Shown: positions 17,192 through 26,429, counted from the first letter of the stretch. The stretch is DNA of 64,000 bases from Epidermidibacterium keratini (GCF_009834025.1 NZ_CP047156.1:1054001-1118000); one strand, 5' to 3'. The notes: generated by a model from the sequence alone, not told the origin. Numbers and translations are program-made.

Positions 17192-19794
17192 CGCGGGCTC
17201 TCCACTCGCGCCGTCCCCTCAAAGATCGGCTGTTGGTCGGCCGGCGGACGCAGGTGGCGCCGGTAGATCTGCTGGGAGATCTCGCCAATCGCGTCGTACA
17301 GCTGCGATAACAACTCCTCCAGCTCGGTGCGCACGCCGTCGTCGTCGGGCGAGGCGAGCTGTACGACGTCGACCCCGCGCAGGATCGAGCTTGCCCCCTC
17401 CAGTGCTTGCTGGATCGGCCCGCCCGGCTCCGGGTCAAACGTGGGTATGTCGATGGCGAGCTTGTGCAACGCAAACGCGATCGAGCGTGGGTTGTTCTCA
17501 TCGAGCATCAGCAGCTGGAGTACGCCGTCAATGTGCGCGCGTCCGCGGTAGCGGCGCCGGTAGGTGACGATGCTCTCGGTCGCCTTCAGCACCGCGTCGA
17601 TCACCTGCGAGTCGGCGTACGGCGTAGTGCGCACGCCAAGAGTTGAGCGCAGGAGTGCGATGAGGGAGTTGGCCCGCTCGATCGCGCGTCCGGCCTCCAG
17701 CAGGTGCCAGCCCGGGTCGTGGATCATGTTGTCGTAGAAGATCCCTGACATACCAAGCATTCCGCGGTGCACGACCTCGGCAGTGTGCACGAGCTGTGAT
17801 CCGAGATCCTGCGGAGTACGGCGAAGCTGCGCAAGCGCACGCTCGATCTCGGCCATGACCATCCACACGTCGGTGGAGAACTGGTCCCGGACCTCCTGCA
17901 GGGCACCACCGAGGCGGGCGATCGACTGCGCGACCGTGCCCGTGCGCTGTGCGTCAACCATCAGTGAGTGGATCTCGCGCAGTGGCGAGACATCCTCGGA
18001 GAGGAAGCCCGGGTAGGTCATGCTCACCTGGGTCATCGCCTGGCGCATGGTGCGCAGCGCGTCGCCGGCACCACCGCGCGGGCTGGAGTGCAGATCGCCG
18101 GTGATCTCGCGCACGGACAGCACGAGACGGACCAGGTCCTCAGCGCGCGCGGAGTAGCGCCCGATCCAGAACAGGTCGCTGAGCATGCGCGGGGTCATCG
18201 CCAGGAACGGGTCCGATGGAGGGGCGGACGGCCCGTCGTGCAGCCAGCCCGTCGCCGCGGGGTCGATGTCGTCACCGAGCAGCACCCACGTGTCCTTGGA
18301 GATATGCGGGGGCGGGTCGCCGACGAACATCCCCAGCATCGAGCCGCCCGCACTCGCCGGGACGTCGGGGACGCGCGCCAGCCCACCGGGGAGTACGGCG
18401 TATCCCTCCCCGGAGGACGCGACGAACCCACGCAGCAGGACCGGCCGCGGCTCGAGAACGTCGTCGCGGGTCGTCGGCAACTGTGACAGCGCGAGCAGCT
18501 CCTGGCCGGTGTAGTCGTAGGGCGCAGCCTCGATCCGCGCACGCCACTCGTCGCGCTCGGCGGAGCTGAGGTCGCCGCCGTACACCGTCGGCCCACGTTC
18601 GCGGTCGATCGGGCGCAACACGAGCGAGTCGAGGTTGGCCAGCACATGAGAGCGCTCGGCATCATTGCCGCACCAGTAGGTCGAGACGCTCGGCAGCAGC
18701 AGGTCCTCATCGAGTAGCCGGCGCGACAACGACGGCAGCAGCCCCAGGAGTGCGGGGTTTTCGAGTACGCCGCTGCCCAGCCCGTTGAGGATGCTTACGG
18801 TGCCGCGGCGCGCGGCGTCGACGAGCCCCGGCACACCGAGGCGCGAGCTGCCGCGAAGGAACAGCGGGTCGGTCCAGGTCGCATCGACCCGGCGGATGAT
18901 GACATCGACCGGGTCGAGCTCGCCCATCGAGCGCAGCCAGACCCGACCGTCGCGCATGGTCAGGTCGGAGCCTTCGACGAGGGGGTATCCGAGCAGGGAT
19001 GCCAAATATGCTTGGTCAAACGCTGTCTCGGACTGCGCTCCGGGACTGAGTACGACGACCCGCGGCGAGTCGGTGCGCGGCGGCGCGGTGGCCTCGATTC
19101 CGGTCCGCAGCGCGTTGAAGAAGGGCAGCAGGCGGGCGATCTGCACGTCGCGGTAGATCTCCGGGAAGAGCCGCGACATCACCCGCCGGTTTTCCATGGC
19201 GTACGCCGCCCCGGACGGCGCTTGGGTGCGGTCACTCATCACGGTCCATTGCCCGCCGGGCGCGCGGCCGAGATCGGTCGCGCTCATCACCAGCTGGTGA
19301 GCCCCGGGGACCTCGATGCCATGTGCGTAGCGGACGTAGCCGCCGTGGCCCATCACGATCGGCGGCGGGATCGAGCCGTCGGCAAGCAATGTCTGCGCGC
19401 CGTAGATATCGCGTACGACGGCATCCAGCAGGCGGGCGCGCTGCGCGAGCCCGGCCTCTAGGAGCTCCCACTCCCCTGGCTGCACCACCAGCGGCACGGG
19501 ATCGAGCCGCCATGGCTCCGTCACGGCCTCGCTCACCACGGACCCAGAGGCGTCAGTGTGAGTCTGGATGCGGTTGTAGGTCGCGCCGTCGTCTTCGATC
19601 AGGCGGGCGACATCACCGGCGAGCCGCGAAAGATACGGACCGGACAGCCGCCGCATCGCCCCGGCGATCGGGACCCAGCCGGCGCGCAGCCGACCGTCGT
19701 CGACCACCTCGTCGTACGGCGTATCGCCGACAGCCGCCTCGGCGTCGAGTGCGTACTGCCGACCCCGGGAAAGGTACTCATCGAGCGCAGTCAC
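17188..19794 (-). CDS. Circularly permuted ATP-grasp / alpha-E domain fusion
   Basis: 868 residues. Residues about 1-530 form a circularly permuted type 2 ATP-grasp domain (former DUF404/DUF407): MGHGGYVRYAHGIEVPGAH, NRRVMSRLFPEIY, VVVLSPGAQSETAFDQAYLA, GSGVLENPALLGLLPSL. The rest, from MTPRMLSDLFWIGRYSARAE, is an all-helical alpha-E domain (former DUF403). In many bacteria these are separate genes; here they are one chain. The family is expected to make an ATP-dependent peptide or amide bond on an unknown substrate, and it is coupled to the transglutaminase-like gene. GTG 19794 start. Confidence 0.9.
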   Translation of the reverse strand: MTALDEYLSRGRQYALDAEAAVGDTPYDEVVDDGRLRAGWVPIAGAMRRLSGPYLSRLAGDVARLIEDDGATYNRIQTHTDASGSVVSEAVTEPWRLDPVPLVVQPGEWELLEAGLAQRARLLDAVVRDIYGAQTLLADGSIPPPIVMGHGGYVRYAHGIEVPGAHQLVMSATDLGRAPGGQWTVMSDRTQAPSGAAYAMENRRVMSRLFPEIYRDVQIARLLPFFNALRTGIEATAPPRTDSPRVVVLSPGAQSETAFDQAYLASLLGYPLVEGSDLTMRDGRVWLRSMGELDPVDVIIRRVDATWTDPLFLRGSSRLGVPGLVDAARRGTVSILNGLGSGVLENPALLGLLPSLSRRLLDEDLLLPSVSTYWCGNDAERSHVLANLDSLVLRPIDRERGPTVYGGDLSSAERDEWRARIEAAPYDYTGQELLALSQLPTTRDDVLEPRPVLLRGFVASSGEGYAVLPGGLARVPDVPASAGGSMLGMFVGDPPPHISKDTWVLLGDDIDPAATGWLHDGPSAPPSDPFLAMTPRMLSDLFWIGRYSARAEDLVRLVLSVREITGDLHSSPRGGAGDALRTMRQAMTQVSMTYPGFLSEDVSPLREIHSLMVDAQRTGTVAQSIARLGGALQEVRDQFSTDVWMVMAEIERALAQLRRTPQDLGSQLVHTAEVVHRGMLGMSGIFYDNMIHDPGWHLLEAGRAIERANSLIALLRSTLGVRTTPYADSQVIDAVLKATESIVTYRRRYRGRAHIDGVLQLLMLDENNPRSIAFALHKLAIDIPTFDPEPGGPIQQALEGASSILRGVDVVQLASPDDDGVRTELEELLSQLYDAIGEISQQIYRRHLRPPADQQPIFEGTARVESPR

Positions 19795-19883
19795 TCCGCC
19801 AGGTTACGGGCGAACGCCGTGGCCTGCCGCCGAAGGGGTCCCGACAACCAAGCCCTAACCGGCTCGTCCCCGCTCGAGCAGCC

Positions 19884-20981
19884 TTACAGCCCGCTGTAGG
19901 AGTGCAGGCCCGCGATGACGGTGTTGACCACGACGAAGTTGAAGATCATCGTCGCGGCACCCAGGATGTTCAGGTATGCCGACTTGCGGCCCTTCCAGCC
20001 CGGCGTCGCACGTGCGTGCAGGTAGCCGGCGTACACCACCCAGGAGATGAACGCCCAGGTCTCCTTGGGATCCCAGCCCCAGTAGCGGCCCCAGGCGGCC
20101 TCGGCCCAGATGGCGCCGGCGATGATCGCGAACGTCCAGATGGGGAAGGCAAACATCATCGTGCGGGCCGCGAGCCGATCCAGCGTGGCCGACGACGGCA
20201 GGGCCCCGGCGATGCGCGAGGGCACGTAGTCGCCCGTGGCGCGCTCCTTCTCCTCGTGGCGCACCTTGACCAGATAGAGCACCGAGGCGACGAAGCTCAC
20301 GAGCAGGATGCCGCTGGCGATGCTGGCCGCTGACACATGGATCGCCAGCCAGTAGGACCGCAGCGAGGCGACGACCGGCCCCGCGGTGACATAGAGCTTG
20401 AGCCCGGACAGCACCAGGATGAGGACGACGATCGGCAGCAGGAAGGCGCCAAGGAACCGGCGGTCGGGCCGGCGGAAGGCCAGCACCAGATAGGTCACGA
20501 CGGCGCAGATCACGATCGCCGACGCGAACTCGAACATGTTGCCCCAGGGCAACCGCTCGGTGGCCAGGCCCCGCAGCACCAGCGAGGTGATGTGCGCGAC
20601 CAACGCGAGAGTCGTCAGTACGACGCCGATCAGGCCGAGTCGCGGTCCCCACTTCGAGGGCACATAGTCGTCGTCGCTGTCCTTCACGCCCGCGTCAGTG
20701 ACATGGACGGCCGAGGTGTCACCGGCTGCGGTGTCGTCGACGACGTCGTTATCGACCTCGTCGTCGACGGGCGCACCGGCACCGACGAGCGCCGTACTGC
20801 GCGACCGCTGCGCGGCCTTCGACTCGGCCTTACGGGCGCGTGCCTCGGAACGTGCTGCAGCGCGGCGCTCACCCTTGCCGAACGCGTAGTCACCGCACAG
20901 CGCCATAAGCGCGGCCGAGTAACCGACGATGGCGCCGGAAAACAGATGGTCCGAGACGGTCACCATTTGGTCGGCAGCCAC
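19884..20981 (-). CDS. ccsA: Cytochrome c biogenesis protein CcsA/ResC
   Basis: 365-residue heme-handling membrane protein of System II cytochrome c maturation; with ResB it brings heme to apocytochromes outside the membrane. The tryptophan-rich heme motif WGWDPKETW is present, with conserved histidines in IHVSAAS and about eight membrane helices. After the first helix there is an unusual charged insertion of about 75 residues (Arg/Ala-rich, then acidic) before the second helix. GTG 20981. It lies apart from resB, ccdA and resA, with a DsbA-like and an FMN reductase gene between, and has a hairpin-rich leader. Confidence 0.93.
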   Translation of the reverse strand: MAADQMVTVSDHLFSGAIVGYSAALMALCGDYAFGKGERRAAARSEARARKAESKAAQRSRSTALVGAGAPVDDEVDNDVVDDTAAGDTSAVHVTDAGVKDSDDDYVPSKWGPRLGLIGVVLTTLALVAHITSLVLRGLATERLPWGNMFEFASAIVICAVVTYLVLAFRRPDRRFLGAFLLPIVVLILVLSGLKLYVTAGPVVASLRSYWLAIHVSAASIASGILLVSFVASVLYLVKVRHEEKERATGDYVPSRIAGALPSSATLDRLAARTMMFAFPIWTFAIIAGAIWAEAAWGRYWGWDPKETWAFISWVVYAGYLHARATPGWKGRKSAYLNILGAATMIFNFVVVNTVIAGLHSYSGL

Positions 20982-21045
20982 CCGCGTCCTCCTTGCGTTG
21001 CCCGCCTCGACGGGACCGCCGAGGCTCGCCTAAGGATACGCGCGC

Positions 21046-21107
21046 GGCGCGTTGTGCCTGTGCTCGCATCCGGTGCGAGCGCTCACAACGCGCCGGCTGT
21101 GAGCGCT
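21046..21107 (-). promoter_or_regulatory. Mutually exclusive hairpins: terminator or attenuator before ccsA
   Basis: Two perfect inverted repeats overlap. Hairpin 1 pairs 21098-21107 with 21078-21087 (10 bp). Hairpin 2 pairs 21084-21094 with 21046-21056 (11 bp) and contains an inner 7-bp stem (21074-21080 with 21062-21068, loop 5). They share 21084-21087, so both cannot form at once. They lie after the FMN reductase stop and 65 bases before the ccsA start. Confidence 0.5.
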
Positions 21108-21121
21108 CTATGAGTGGCCTT

Positions 21122-21694
21122 TTAGGCGGTGGCTTCAACCTTGGCGTTCAACGCCTCGCCGAGTGCAATTCCGGCCGAGCGGACCTGGTCTGCGATCGGC
21201 GTGACGTCGCTGTCGATGTCGATCAGCCGGCCGTCCTCGCCGTAGTTCTCGCGCGCGAGCGTCACTTCGACCGGCTCGTGCACCAGCTCCAGGCCGATGA
21301 AATCGAGTACGGCGCTGAGCTGCGCGGCGGCCAGGCCGCCGCCGCGTGCGCCATAGCTGAGCACAAACGCGGGCTTGCCGGACCATTCGGCGTACAGGTA
21401 GTCGATGGCGTTCTTCAGCGAGCCGGGATAGCCGCCGTTGTACTGCGGGGTCACGAAGACGACTCCATCGGCATCATCGATGATCTTGGCCCACTGCTTG
21501 GTGTGCTCAAGCGCGTAGTTGCCCAGCGCGGGCATGACCGGCTCGTTAAGCAGCGGCAGACCGAGATCGCGAAGATCCACGATCTCAACCTCCGCTCCGC
21601 TGGATTCCGCGACCAGCGGGGCGACCGCCTCGGCGACCTGGTCTCCGACGCGCACCGGACGAGCACTCCCGACGATGATCTTGATCAAAGCCAT
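21122..21694 (-). CDS. NADPH-dependent FMN reductase family protein
   Basis: 190 residues with a flavodoxin-like fold. VGSARPVRVGDQVAEAV provides the FMN phosphate-binding loop and VVFVTPQYNGGYPGSLKNAI the conserved flavin-contacting motif. These enzymes reduce FMN, quinones or azo compounds with NADPH. ATG 21694 has AGGAG ten bases upstream. It follows the DsbA-like gene by 82 bases on the same strand, and both may belong to one redox unit. Substrate unknown. Confidence 0.88.
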   Translation of the reverse strand: MALIKIIVGSARPVRVGDQVAEAVAPLVAESSGAEVEIVDLRDLGLPLLNEPVMPALGNYALEHTKQWAKIIDDADGVVFVTPQYNGGYPGSLKNAIDYLYAEWSGKPAFVLSYGARGGGLAAAQLSAVLDFIGLELVHEPVEVTLARENYGEDGRLIDIDSDVTPIADQVRSAGIALGEALNAKVEATA

Positions 21695-21776
21695 AACCTG
21701 ACATCTCCTAGAGGTTTGCAACGCTGCCGGAACACGGCGAGAGGCCTGGGCATTCCCGCTGTGGCCGCGACCACGC

Positions 21777-22472
21777 TTAGACGGCGCAGGTGTCGTCGGT
21801 GCAGGTGTCGCCGCCGGCGGCGAACGTCTCGATCGGGTGGGCGTCACTCCAGCCGCGCTCCAGCAGCGCGGTGAAGGTCTCGGTGGGCTGCGCCCCGGAC
21901 ACCGCAAGCTTGTCGTCGACGATGAACATCGGTACGCCGTTGATGCCGCGGCTCTGAGCGCCCTGAATGTCGCGGCGTACCGCGTCGGCGTACTCGTCGG
22001 AATCGAGCATCGCGAGCACGGCCTGTCGGTCAAGCCCGATGCCTTCGCCGATGTCGGCTAGCGTGTCGCGGTCGGAGACTGCCTTGCCTTCGGCGAAGTA
22101 CGCCTTAAACAGCGCGCTCACGGCCTCGTCGCCGCGCCCCGCCGACTCCGCCAGGTGGATCAGCCGGTGCGCATCGAAGGTGTTGACCGGCGTGACCTTC
22201 TCCCAGTCGTAAGGGAGGCCGACCTCGGTGACCTTGTCGGCGATGCCGCGCTGCATCGCCTCGACCTGGGCCTCGCTCGTGCCGAACTTCGCAGCGAGCA
22301 TCGGGACCATCTTCTGCCCGGGGGCGCTCGGCGCGGTCGGGTCGAGCTGGAACGAGTGGTGGACGACCTCGACGTCGTCGCGGTGCGCGAAGTCGGCGAG
22401 CGCGAGCTCAAGCCGGCGCTGCCCCAGATAGCAGAAGGGGCAGGCAATGTCGGACCAAATATCAATCTTCAT
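21777..22472 (-). CDS. DsbA family oxidoreductase (FrnE-like)
   Basis: 231 residues with a thioredoxin fold containing a helical insertion. The active site is CPFC near residue 11 (SDIACPFCYLG); the cis-proline region is RGINGVPMFIVDD. No signal peptide is present, so it is cytoplasmic, like the FrnE/2-hydroxychromene-2-carboxylate isomerase-related group implicated in oxidative stress and polyketide synthesis. The C-terminus carries an extra Cys pair (DTCTDDTC), possibly metal-binding or redox-active. It lies between cytochrome c maturation genes but is not a known part of that pathway. Confidence 0.88.
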   Translation of the reverse strand: MKIDIWSDIACPFCYLGQRRLELALADFAHRDDVEVVHHSFQLDPTAPSAPGQKMVPMLAAKFGTSEAQVEAMQRGIADKVTEVGLPYDWEKVTPVNTFDAHRLIHLAESAGRGDEAVSALFKAYFAEGKAVSDRDTLADIGEGIGLDRQAVLAMLDSDEYADAVRRDIQGAQSRGINGVPMFIVDDKLAVSGAQPTETFTALLERGWSDAHPIETFAAGGDTCTDDTCAV

Positions 22473-22521
22473 GCGAGGCCAACAGCCCGCCCCACCGGCT
22501 TATTCCACCTGCCACGCACGG

Positions 22522-22718
22522 GATCTCGACAACCGCTCAGTCGCTAACGCTCCTTCACTGCTCGATCACCGAGAATCGGTGGTCGAGCAGGCGCGAGCCG
22601 CTAGGCGAGCGCCGTCCGTCGAGACCACTTCCGCAGCATGCAAGACCAGGTGCCCACAGCTGAGCCCGTGATCTCGACAATCGCTCAGTCGCTAACGCTC
22701 CTTCACTGCTCGATCACC
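22522..22718. repeat. Dispersed repeat family 2, three copies
   Basis: A 49-base unit at 22522-22570 is repeated with one mismatch at 22670-22718. Between them, at 22578-22628, lies a related unit in the opposite orientation (starts GGTGGTCGAGCAGGCGCGAG, ends GTCGAGACCAC). The 22670 copy overlaps the last eight codons and stop of resB. The remaining non-coding part from 22473 shows nothing else. Confidence 0.85.
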
Positions 22719-24359
22719 GGGGGAAGACTCCGCGGCTCGATCACCGTGATCGTCGGCGTCGGGATCGTCGGTGGGCGACTTTCCGAGGATGTGGTTGGCA
22801 AGGCCCTCGAACTCCTCGGAGTATGCCTCCGGTGCCGACTGCGCGAGCCCGCCGACCTGCACTCGGCGTACCCCGCCGTCGGTCTCCGGCGTCACCCGAA
22901 CCCACAGCCGGCGGCGGCGCATCGTGAGCGTCACCATCAGTCCGCCGAGCAGTACGACGGACGAGACCAGCACCCAGAGCTGCCCCGGATCGCGCGAGAT
23001 CTGGAACGCGCCCCACTCGATCACCGTGTCGAACTGCACGATCGTGCCGTCCGGCAGCGTCACCGACTGCCCGGGAGTGAGGTTGACCGACGCGACCTGG
23101 TTGAGCAGCCCGTCGTCGATCACCTCGTTGTCGAGGGTGTAGACCGACTGCGGCATACCGGTATCGAGTCCGGTGTAGCCGCGGTAGATCCGCAGCGCGA
23201 TCGCCGGGTTCAGCAGCCGCGGGTCGGTCGAGGTGATGATTCCCGAGCCGTCGTCCTGGGCCGTCGGGGCGAGGAACCCCTCCATCGCGATCGCGTTTTC
23301 GGCGTCGCCGGTATCGATCTTCAGCGCACCTTCCGAACCGAAGTTGACCTGGTCGGTCGGCAGGAACGGCGCCGACTCGGTGCGCACCGTGCCATCGGGC
23401 ATCGTGATGGTGAACACCGGCGCGTAGCCGTGCCCGGTGACGTAGGCGCGCAACCCGTCGGTGCGCAGCGGGTTGTTGATCTCGATGGTCGCGGGGCTGG
23501 TCGGGCCGTTGACCTCGGTTGAGTAGTCGATCTTGGAGATAAACCTCGCCGGCGTCAGGTTTTCGTCGTACACCGTGTCGAACGAGTTCAAGTCGAAGCA
23601 CACCGGCGCGAGGTCCGAGCCGTCGATCCAGGCACCGGCATCGAAGCTGTCGTACTGCTGCGGGGTGTTGCAGAACCCTTCGCCCTCAAGGGTGATGCGC
23701 GAGCCCTCGTAGCCGTTGAGCCGGCCGAGCGCCAGCGAGATCAACAGCGCCAGCAGGCTGACGTGGAAGATCAGGTTGCCCGCTTCCTTCGCGTAGCCCT
23801 TCTCAGCGCTCAGCGCCGGCCCGTGCTTGTCGTCGCGGCGTACGACGCGCCATCGTTTGCTGCGCAGGTAGGCGGCGGTCTCATCGAGCAGCTCGTCGGG
23901 TTCGCGCTCGGTCTGCCCGTCGGCGTACTCGCCGATGCGGTCGAGGCGCCGCGGCGCCGACGGTGGCTGAGCGCGCAGCGAGCGCACATAGACGGTGATG
24001 CGCGGGACCAGGCAGCCGATCAGCGAGATGAACAGCAGCAAGTAGATCGCGGCGTACCACGGCGAGGAGAAGACGGCGAAGAACCCGAGGCGATCGAGCC
24101 AGGGCGCGAGAGTGGGGTTGTCGCTGTAGTACTGGCGCACCGCCGACTCGCCCAGACTTCGCTGCGGTAGCAGCGATCCCGGGACCGAGGCCAGCGCGAG
24201 CAAGAACAGCAGCACCAACGCCGTGCGCATGCTGGTGAGCTGGCGCCACCAGTAACGCGCCGACTCCTTGACCGATGCGCCAAGCGGCCGCCGCGGCGGC
24301 TTCTGCTCCTTCCAGAGCAGGTCGTCCTCGGGCTCGGCCTGCGCGACCGCCTTGCTCAT
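22692..24359 (-). CDS. resB: Cytochrome c biogenesis protein ResB
   Basis: 555-residue System II component that works with CcsA in heme delivery. Membrane helices lie near residues 45-65, 95-120 and 195-215, with the last near 460-480; between the third and fourth is the large extracytoplasmic domain. RQLTSMRTALVLLFLLALAS is the family opening. ATG 24359 overlaps the ccdA stop (ATGA). The C-terminus is odd: its last eight codons (GDRAVKER) and the stop are made entirely of a copy of a dispersed repeat, so the gene end appears to have been replaced or extended by the repeat. Confidence 0.93.
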   Translation of the reverse strand: MSKAVAQAEPEDDLLWKEQKPPRRPLGASVKESARYWWRQLTSMRTALVLLFLLALASVPGSLLPQRSLGESAVRQYYSDNPTLAPWLDRLGFFAVFSSPWYAAIYLLLFISLIGCLVPRITVYVRSLRAQPPSAPRRLDRIGEYADGQTEREPDELLDETAAYLRSKRWRVVRRDDKHGPALSAEKGYAKEAGNLIFHVSLLALLISLALGRLNGYEGSRITLEGEGFCNTPQQYDSFDAGAWIDGSDLAPVCFDLNSFDTVYDENLTPARFISKIDYSTEVNGPTSPATIEINNPLRTDGLRAYVTGHGYAPVFTITMPDGTVRTESAPFLPTDQVNFGSEGALKIDTGDAENAIAMEGFLAPTAQDDGSGIITSTDPRLLNPAIALRIYRGYTGLDTGMPQSVYTLDNEVIDDGLLNQVASVNLTPGQSVTLPDGTIVQFDTVIEWGAFQISRDPGQLWVLVSSVVLLGGLMVTLTMRRRRLWVRVTPETDGGVRRVQVGGLAQSAPEAYSEEFEGLANHILGKSPTDDPDADDHGDRAAESSPGDRAVKER

Positions 24360-25135
24360 ATGACCACTCCCGTGGTTGCAAACCAGCCCTGCAGCTCGAT
24401 CATCATCGCCTGCCAGAGGCCGGTGACGAGCGCAAGACCAAGCAGGATCATCGTGACGCCGCCGATCCGCATCAGCAGCACCGAATGCCGACGGAAGAAT
24501 GCCGACGCACGCATGGCCCAGCCCGCCCCGAGCGCGATCAGCACAAACGGCACTCCGAGCCCCAGGCTGTAGACGGTGGCGAGTACGGCGCCGCGCCCCG
24601 CGTCGGCTTCGTTGTAGGACAGCGTGAGAATCGAGGCGAGGGTCGGGCCGATGCACGGCGTCCAGCCGATGGCGAAGAACGCACCAAGCAGCGGCGCTCC
24701 GACGAGCCCGGTCACCGGCAGCCGGTGGATCCGCCACTCGCGCTGCATAAACGGCAGCTTGCCAAGAAACGCGATGCCCATCGCGATCACGAAGACGCCC
24801 ATCACTCGGGTGATGACGTCCTCATAGCGGCGCAGCTGGGCACCGGCCTGCCCGAAGAGTGCGCCGTACGAGACAAAGACGGCGGTGAAGCCGAGGACGA
24901 AAAGCAGCGCGCCGATGACGACGCGGCGGCGGGCGGGCTTGGACTGCTCGCTCGGCTCGGTCCCGGCCTCCCCGGCCGACGTGGCGACGTACGACAGGTA
25001 GCCCGGAACCAGCGGCAGCACACACGGGGAGAGGAAGCTGATCAGGCCCGCGGCGAGCGCCAGACCGGCCGCGAGCAGCAGTGAGCCCGAGGTCACGGTG
25101 CTCTGGATGTCGGCCAGCGCCGCAGCGGCACTCAC
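24356..25135 (-). CDS. ccdA: Cytochrome c biogenesis protein CcdA
   Basis: 259-residue, six-helix membrane protein that passes reducing electrons from cytoplasmic thioredoxin to ResA. The two redox cysteines sit in FLSPCVLPLVPGYLSY (helix 1) and IGWTPCIGPTL (helix 4), the classic CcdA positions. GTG 25135 overlaps the resA stop (GTGA) and its own stop overlaps the resB start, so resA-ccdA-resB is a continuous coupled unit. Confidence 0.94.
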   Translation of the reverse strand: MSAAAALADIQSTVTSGSLLLAAGLALAAGLISFLSPCVLPLVPGYLSYVATSAGEAGTEPSEQSKPARRRVVIGALLFVLGFTAVFVSYGALFGQAGAQLRRYEDVITRVMGVFVIAMGIAFLGKLPFMQREWRIHRLPVTGLVGAPLLGAFFAIGWTPCIGPTLASILTLSYNEADAGRGAVLATVYSLGLGVPFVLIALGAGWAMRASAFFRRHSVLLMRIGGVTMILLGLALVTGLWQAMMIELQGWFATTGVVI

Positions 25136-25800
25136 TTCTCGCCCAGCAGGGTGTCGATCGTCTTGGTCAGGCTCTGCAGGTCGACAGCGCCGATGTAGGC
25201 GGCGGCCACCTTGCCGGACTTGTCGACCACGACGGTCGAGGGGATCGAGCCGATCGGGAAGTCACGCAGCTGCAACGCGACGACGCCTTTGGGATCGAAG
25301 ATGCTCGGGTAGGTCATCCCGACCTGCTGCGTGTAGGCCTCGCCGTTGGACTTCGAGTCTCGGACGAGTACGCCGATGAGCTCGACACCTTGCGGCTGGT
25401 AGGTGGTGTAGACCTGCTGTAGGTCGGGCACCTCGACCCGGCACGGCGCGCACCACGACGCCCAGAAGTTGATGACGACGATGCTGCCGTCAAGCTCAGC
25501 CAGCTCGAAGCTGGAGCCGTCCATCAGTTCGCCGGTGACGTCCGGCGCGTCCTGGCGGTCGTCCTTGGCGATGACCTCGCCCTTGGGCTGAGCCTCGACG
25601 AAGCGGTACTCCGAGCCGGTCTGCGACGGCGCGACATTCCCAGAGGTGCATCCCGCGAGAGCCAGGATGAGCACGAGCACCCAGCCGAGCACCACGCGCG
25701 GTGCGTTACGCCCCGCTAATCGGCCTTTAGCGGGGCGAAACCCACCGCAGGTGGCTGGGGCTGTGGATAAGTCGAGCGGGTTCGCCGGCCGGGAGGTCAT
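25132..25800 (-). CDS. resA: Thiol-disulfide oxidoreductase ResA (TlpA-like lipoprotein)
   Basis: 222 residues. A thioredoxin-fold domain with the WCAPC active site at residues 116-120 keeps apocytochrome c cysteines reduced outside the membrane. A lipobox LAGC (Cys51) marks a lipoprotein, but the signal peptide is preceded by about 36 unusual residues. Residues 18-35 are encoded by a copy of the hairpin repeat family. ATG 25800 overlaps the TGA of the upstream phosphatase gene (ATGA), supporting this start. An internal GTG near codon 36 could start a normal-length signal peptide, with weaker positive charge. Confidence 0.9.
   Translation of the reverse strand: MTSRPANPLDLSTAPATCGGFRPAKGRLAGRNAPRVVLGWVLVLILALAGCTSGNVAPSQTGSEYRFVEAQPKGEVIAKDDRQDAPDVTGELMDGSSFELAELDGSIVVINFWASWCAPCRVEVPDLQQVYTTYQPQGVELIGVLVRDSKSNGEAYTQQVGMTYPSIFDPKGVVALQLRDFPIGSIPSTVVVDKSGKVAAAYIGAVDLQSLTKTIDTLLGEK
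25698..25748. repeat. Dispersed hairpin repeat, family 1, copy C, inside resA
   Basis: Arms 25698-25719 and 25727-25748 pair at 20 of 22 positions with a 7-base loop. The ends match the family. It lies inside the 5' part of the resA frame, 49 bases downstream of the phosphatase stop. A perfect DnaA-box sequence (TTATCCACA on the minus strand, 25762-25770) lies 13 bases away. Confidence 0.8.
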
Positions 25801-26429
25801 GCGCCGACTCCCTCACCGATGTCGCCGCACGGTTCGACGTATCCGACGTCGAGCAGCTCGGTGCCTTCGAAATGCAGCGACGTGACCGATGCGAGGGCGC
25901 AGATCCGCTCGCGCGGGTCGTGCCACAACCGCCGACCGATCGCCGCGCTGTGGGCGATCCAGATCGGCAGCTGGTGTCCGACGCACACCGCTTCATGGCC
26001 GTACGCCGCCAGCCGGGCCGCCTCGATCGCGGCGCTCATCCGCACCGCGATATCGACGTACGGCTCGCCCCAGGACGGGCGAAACGGGTTGCGCAGCCGC
26101 ACCCAGTTGGCCGGGCGGCCGAGGATTCCGTCGCGCACGCCCCAGCGCTGGCCCTCGAAACTGTTGTCGGCCTCGATCAGCCGGCCGTCGCTCTCGATCG
26201 GCAATCCGGTGCTGTCGGCGACCGGCGCAGCCGTCTGCTGCGCGCGCTCGAGCGGGCTGGCGACGAGATAGGTGACGTCGGCGCCGTCGAAGTACTCCCC
26301 CAGCGCCGCAGCCATCAACGCGCCGCGCTCGGAAAGCCCGAAGCCGGGCCGCCGGCCGTAGAGGATGCCGTCGGGGTTGTGGACCTCGCCGTGCCGCACT
26401 AGATGGACGACGGTGCGAGTGCCGCTCAC
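25797..26429 (-). CDS. Histidine phosphatase superfamily protein
   Basis: 210 residues. The phosphohistidine motif VHLVRHGEV (about 7-15) and the second catalytic histidine in [12 protein letters not shown] define the phosphoglycerate mutase-like fold. [13 protein letters not shown] and [10 protein letters not shown] are further family blocks. It is probably a phosphatase rather than a mutase. GTG 26429 overlaps the hemL stop (GTGA) and its stop overlaps resA. A mutase-like gene between hemL and resA is also seen in Mycobacterium. Substrate unknown. Confidence 0.88.
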   Translation of the reverse strand: MSGTRTVVHLVRHGEVHNPDGILYGRRPGFGLSERGALMAAALGEYFDGADVTYLVASPLERAQQTAAPVADSTGLPIESDGRLIEADNSFEGQRWGVRDGILGRPANWVRLRNPFRPSWGEPYVDIAVRMSAAIEAARLAAYGHEAVCVGHQLPIWIAHSAAIGRRLWHDPRERICALASVTSLHFEGTELLDVGYVEPCGDIGEGVGA

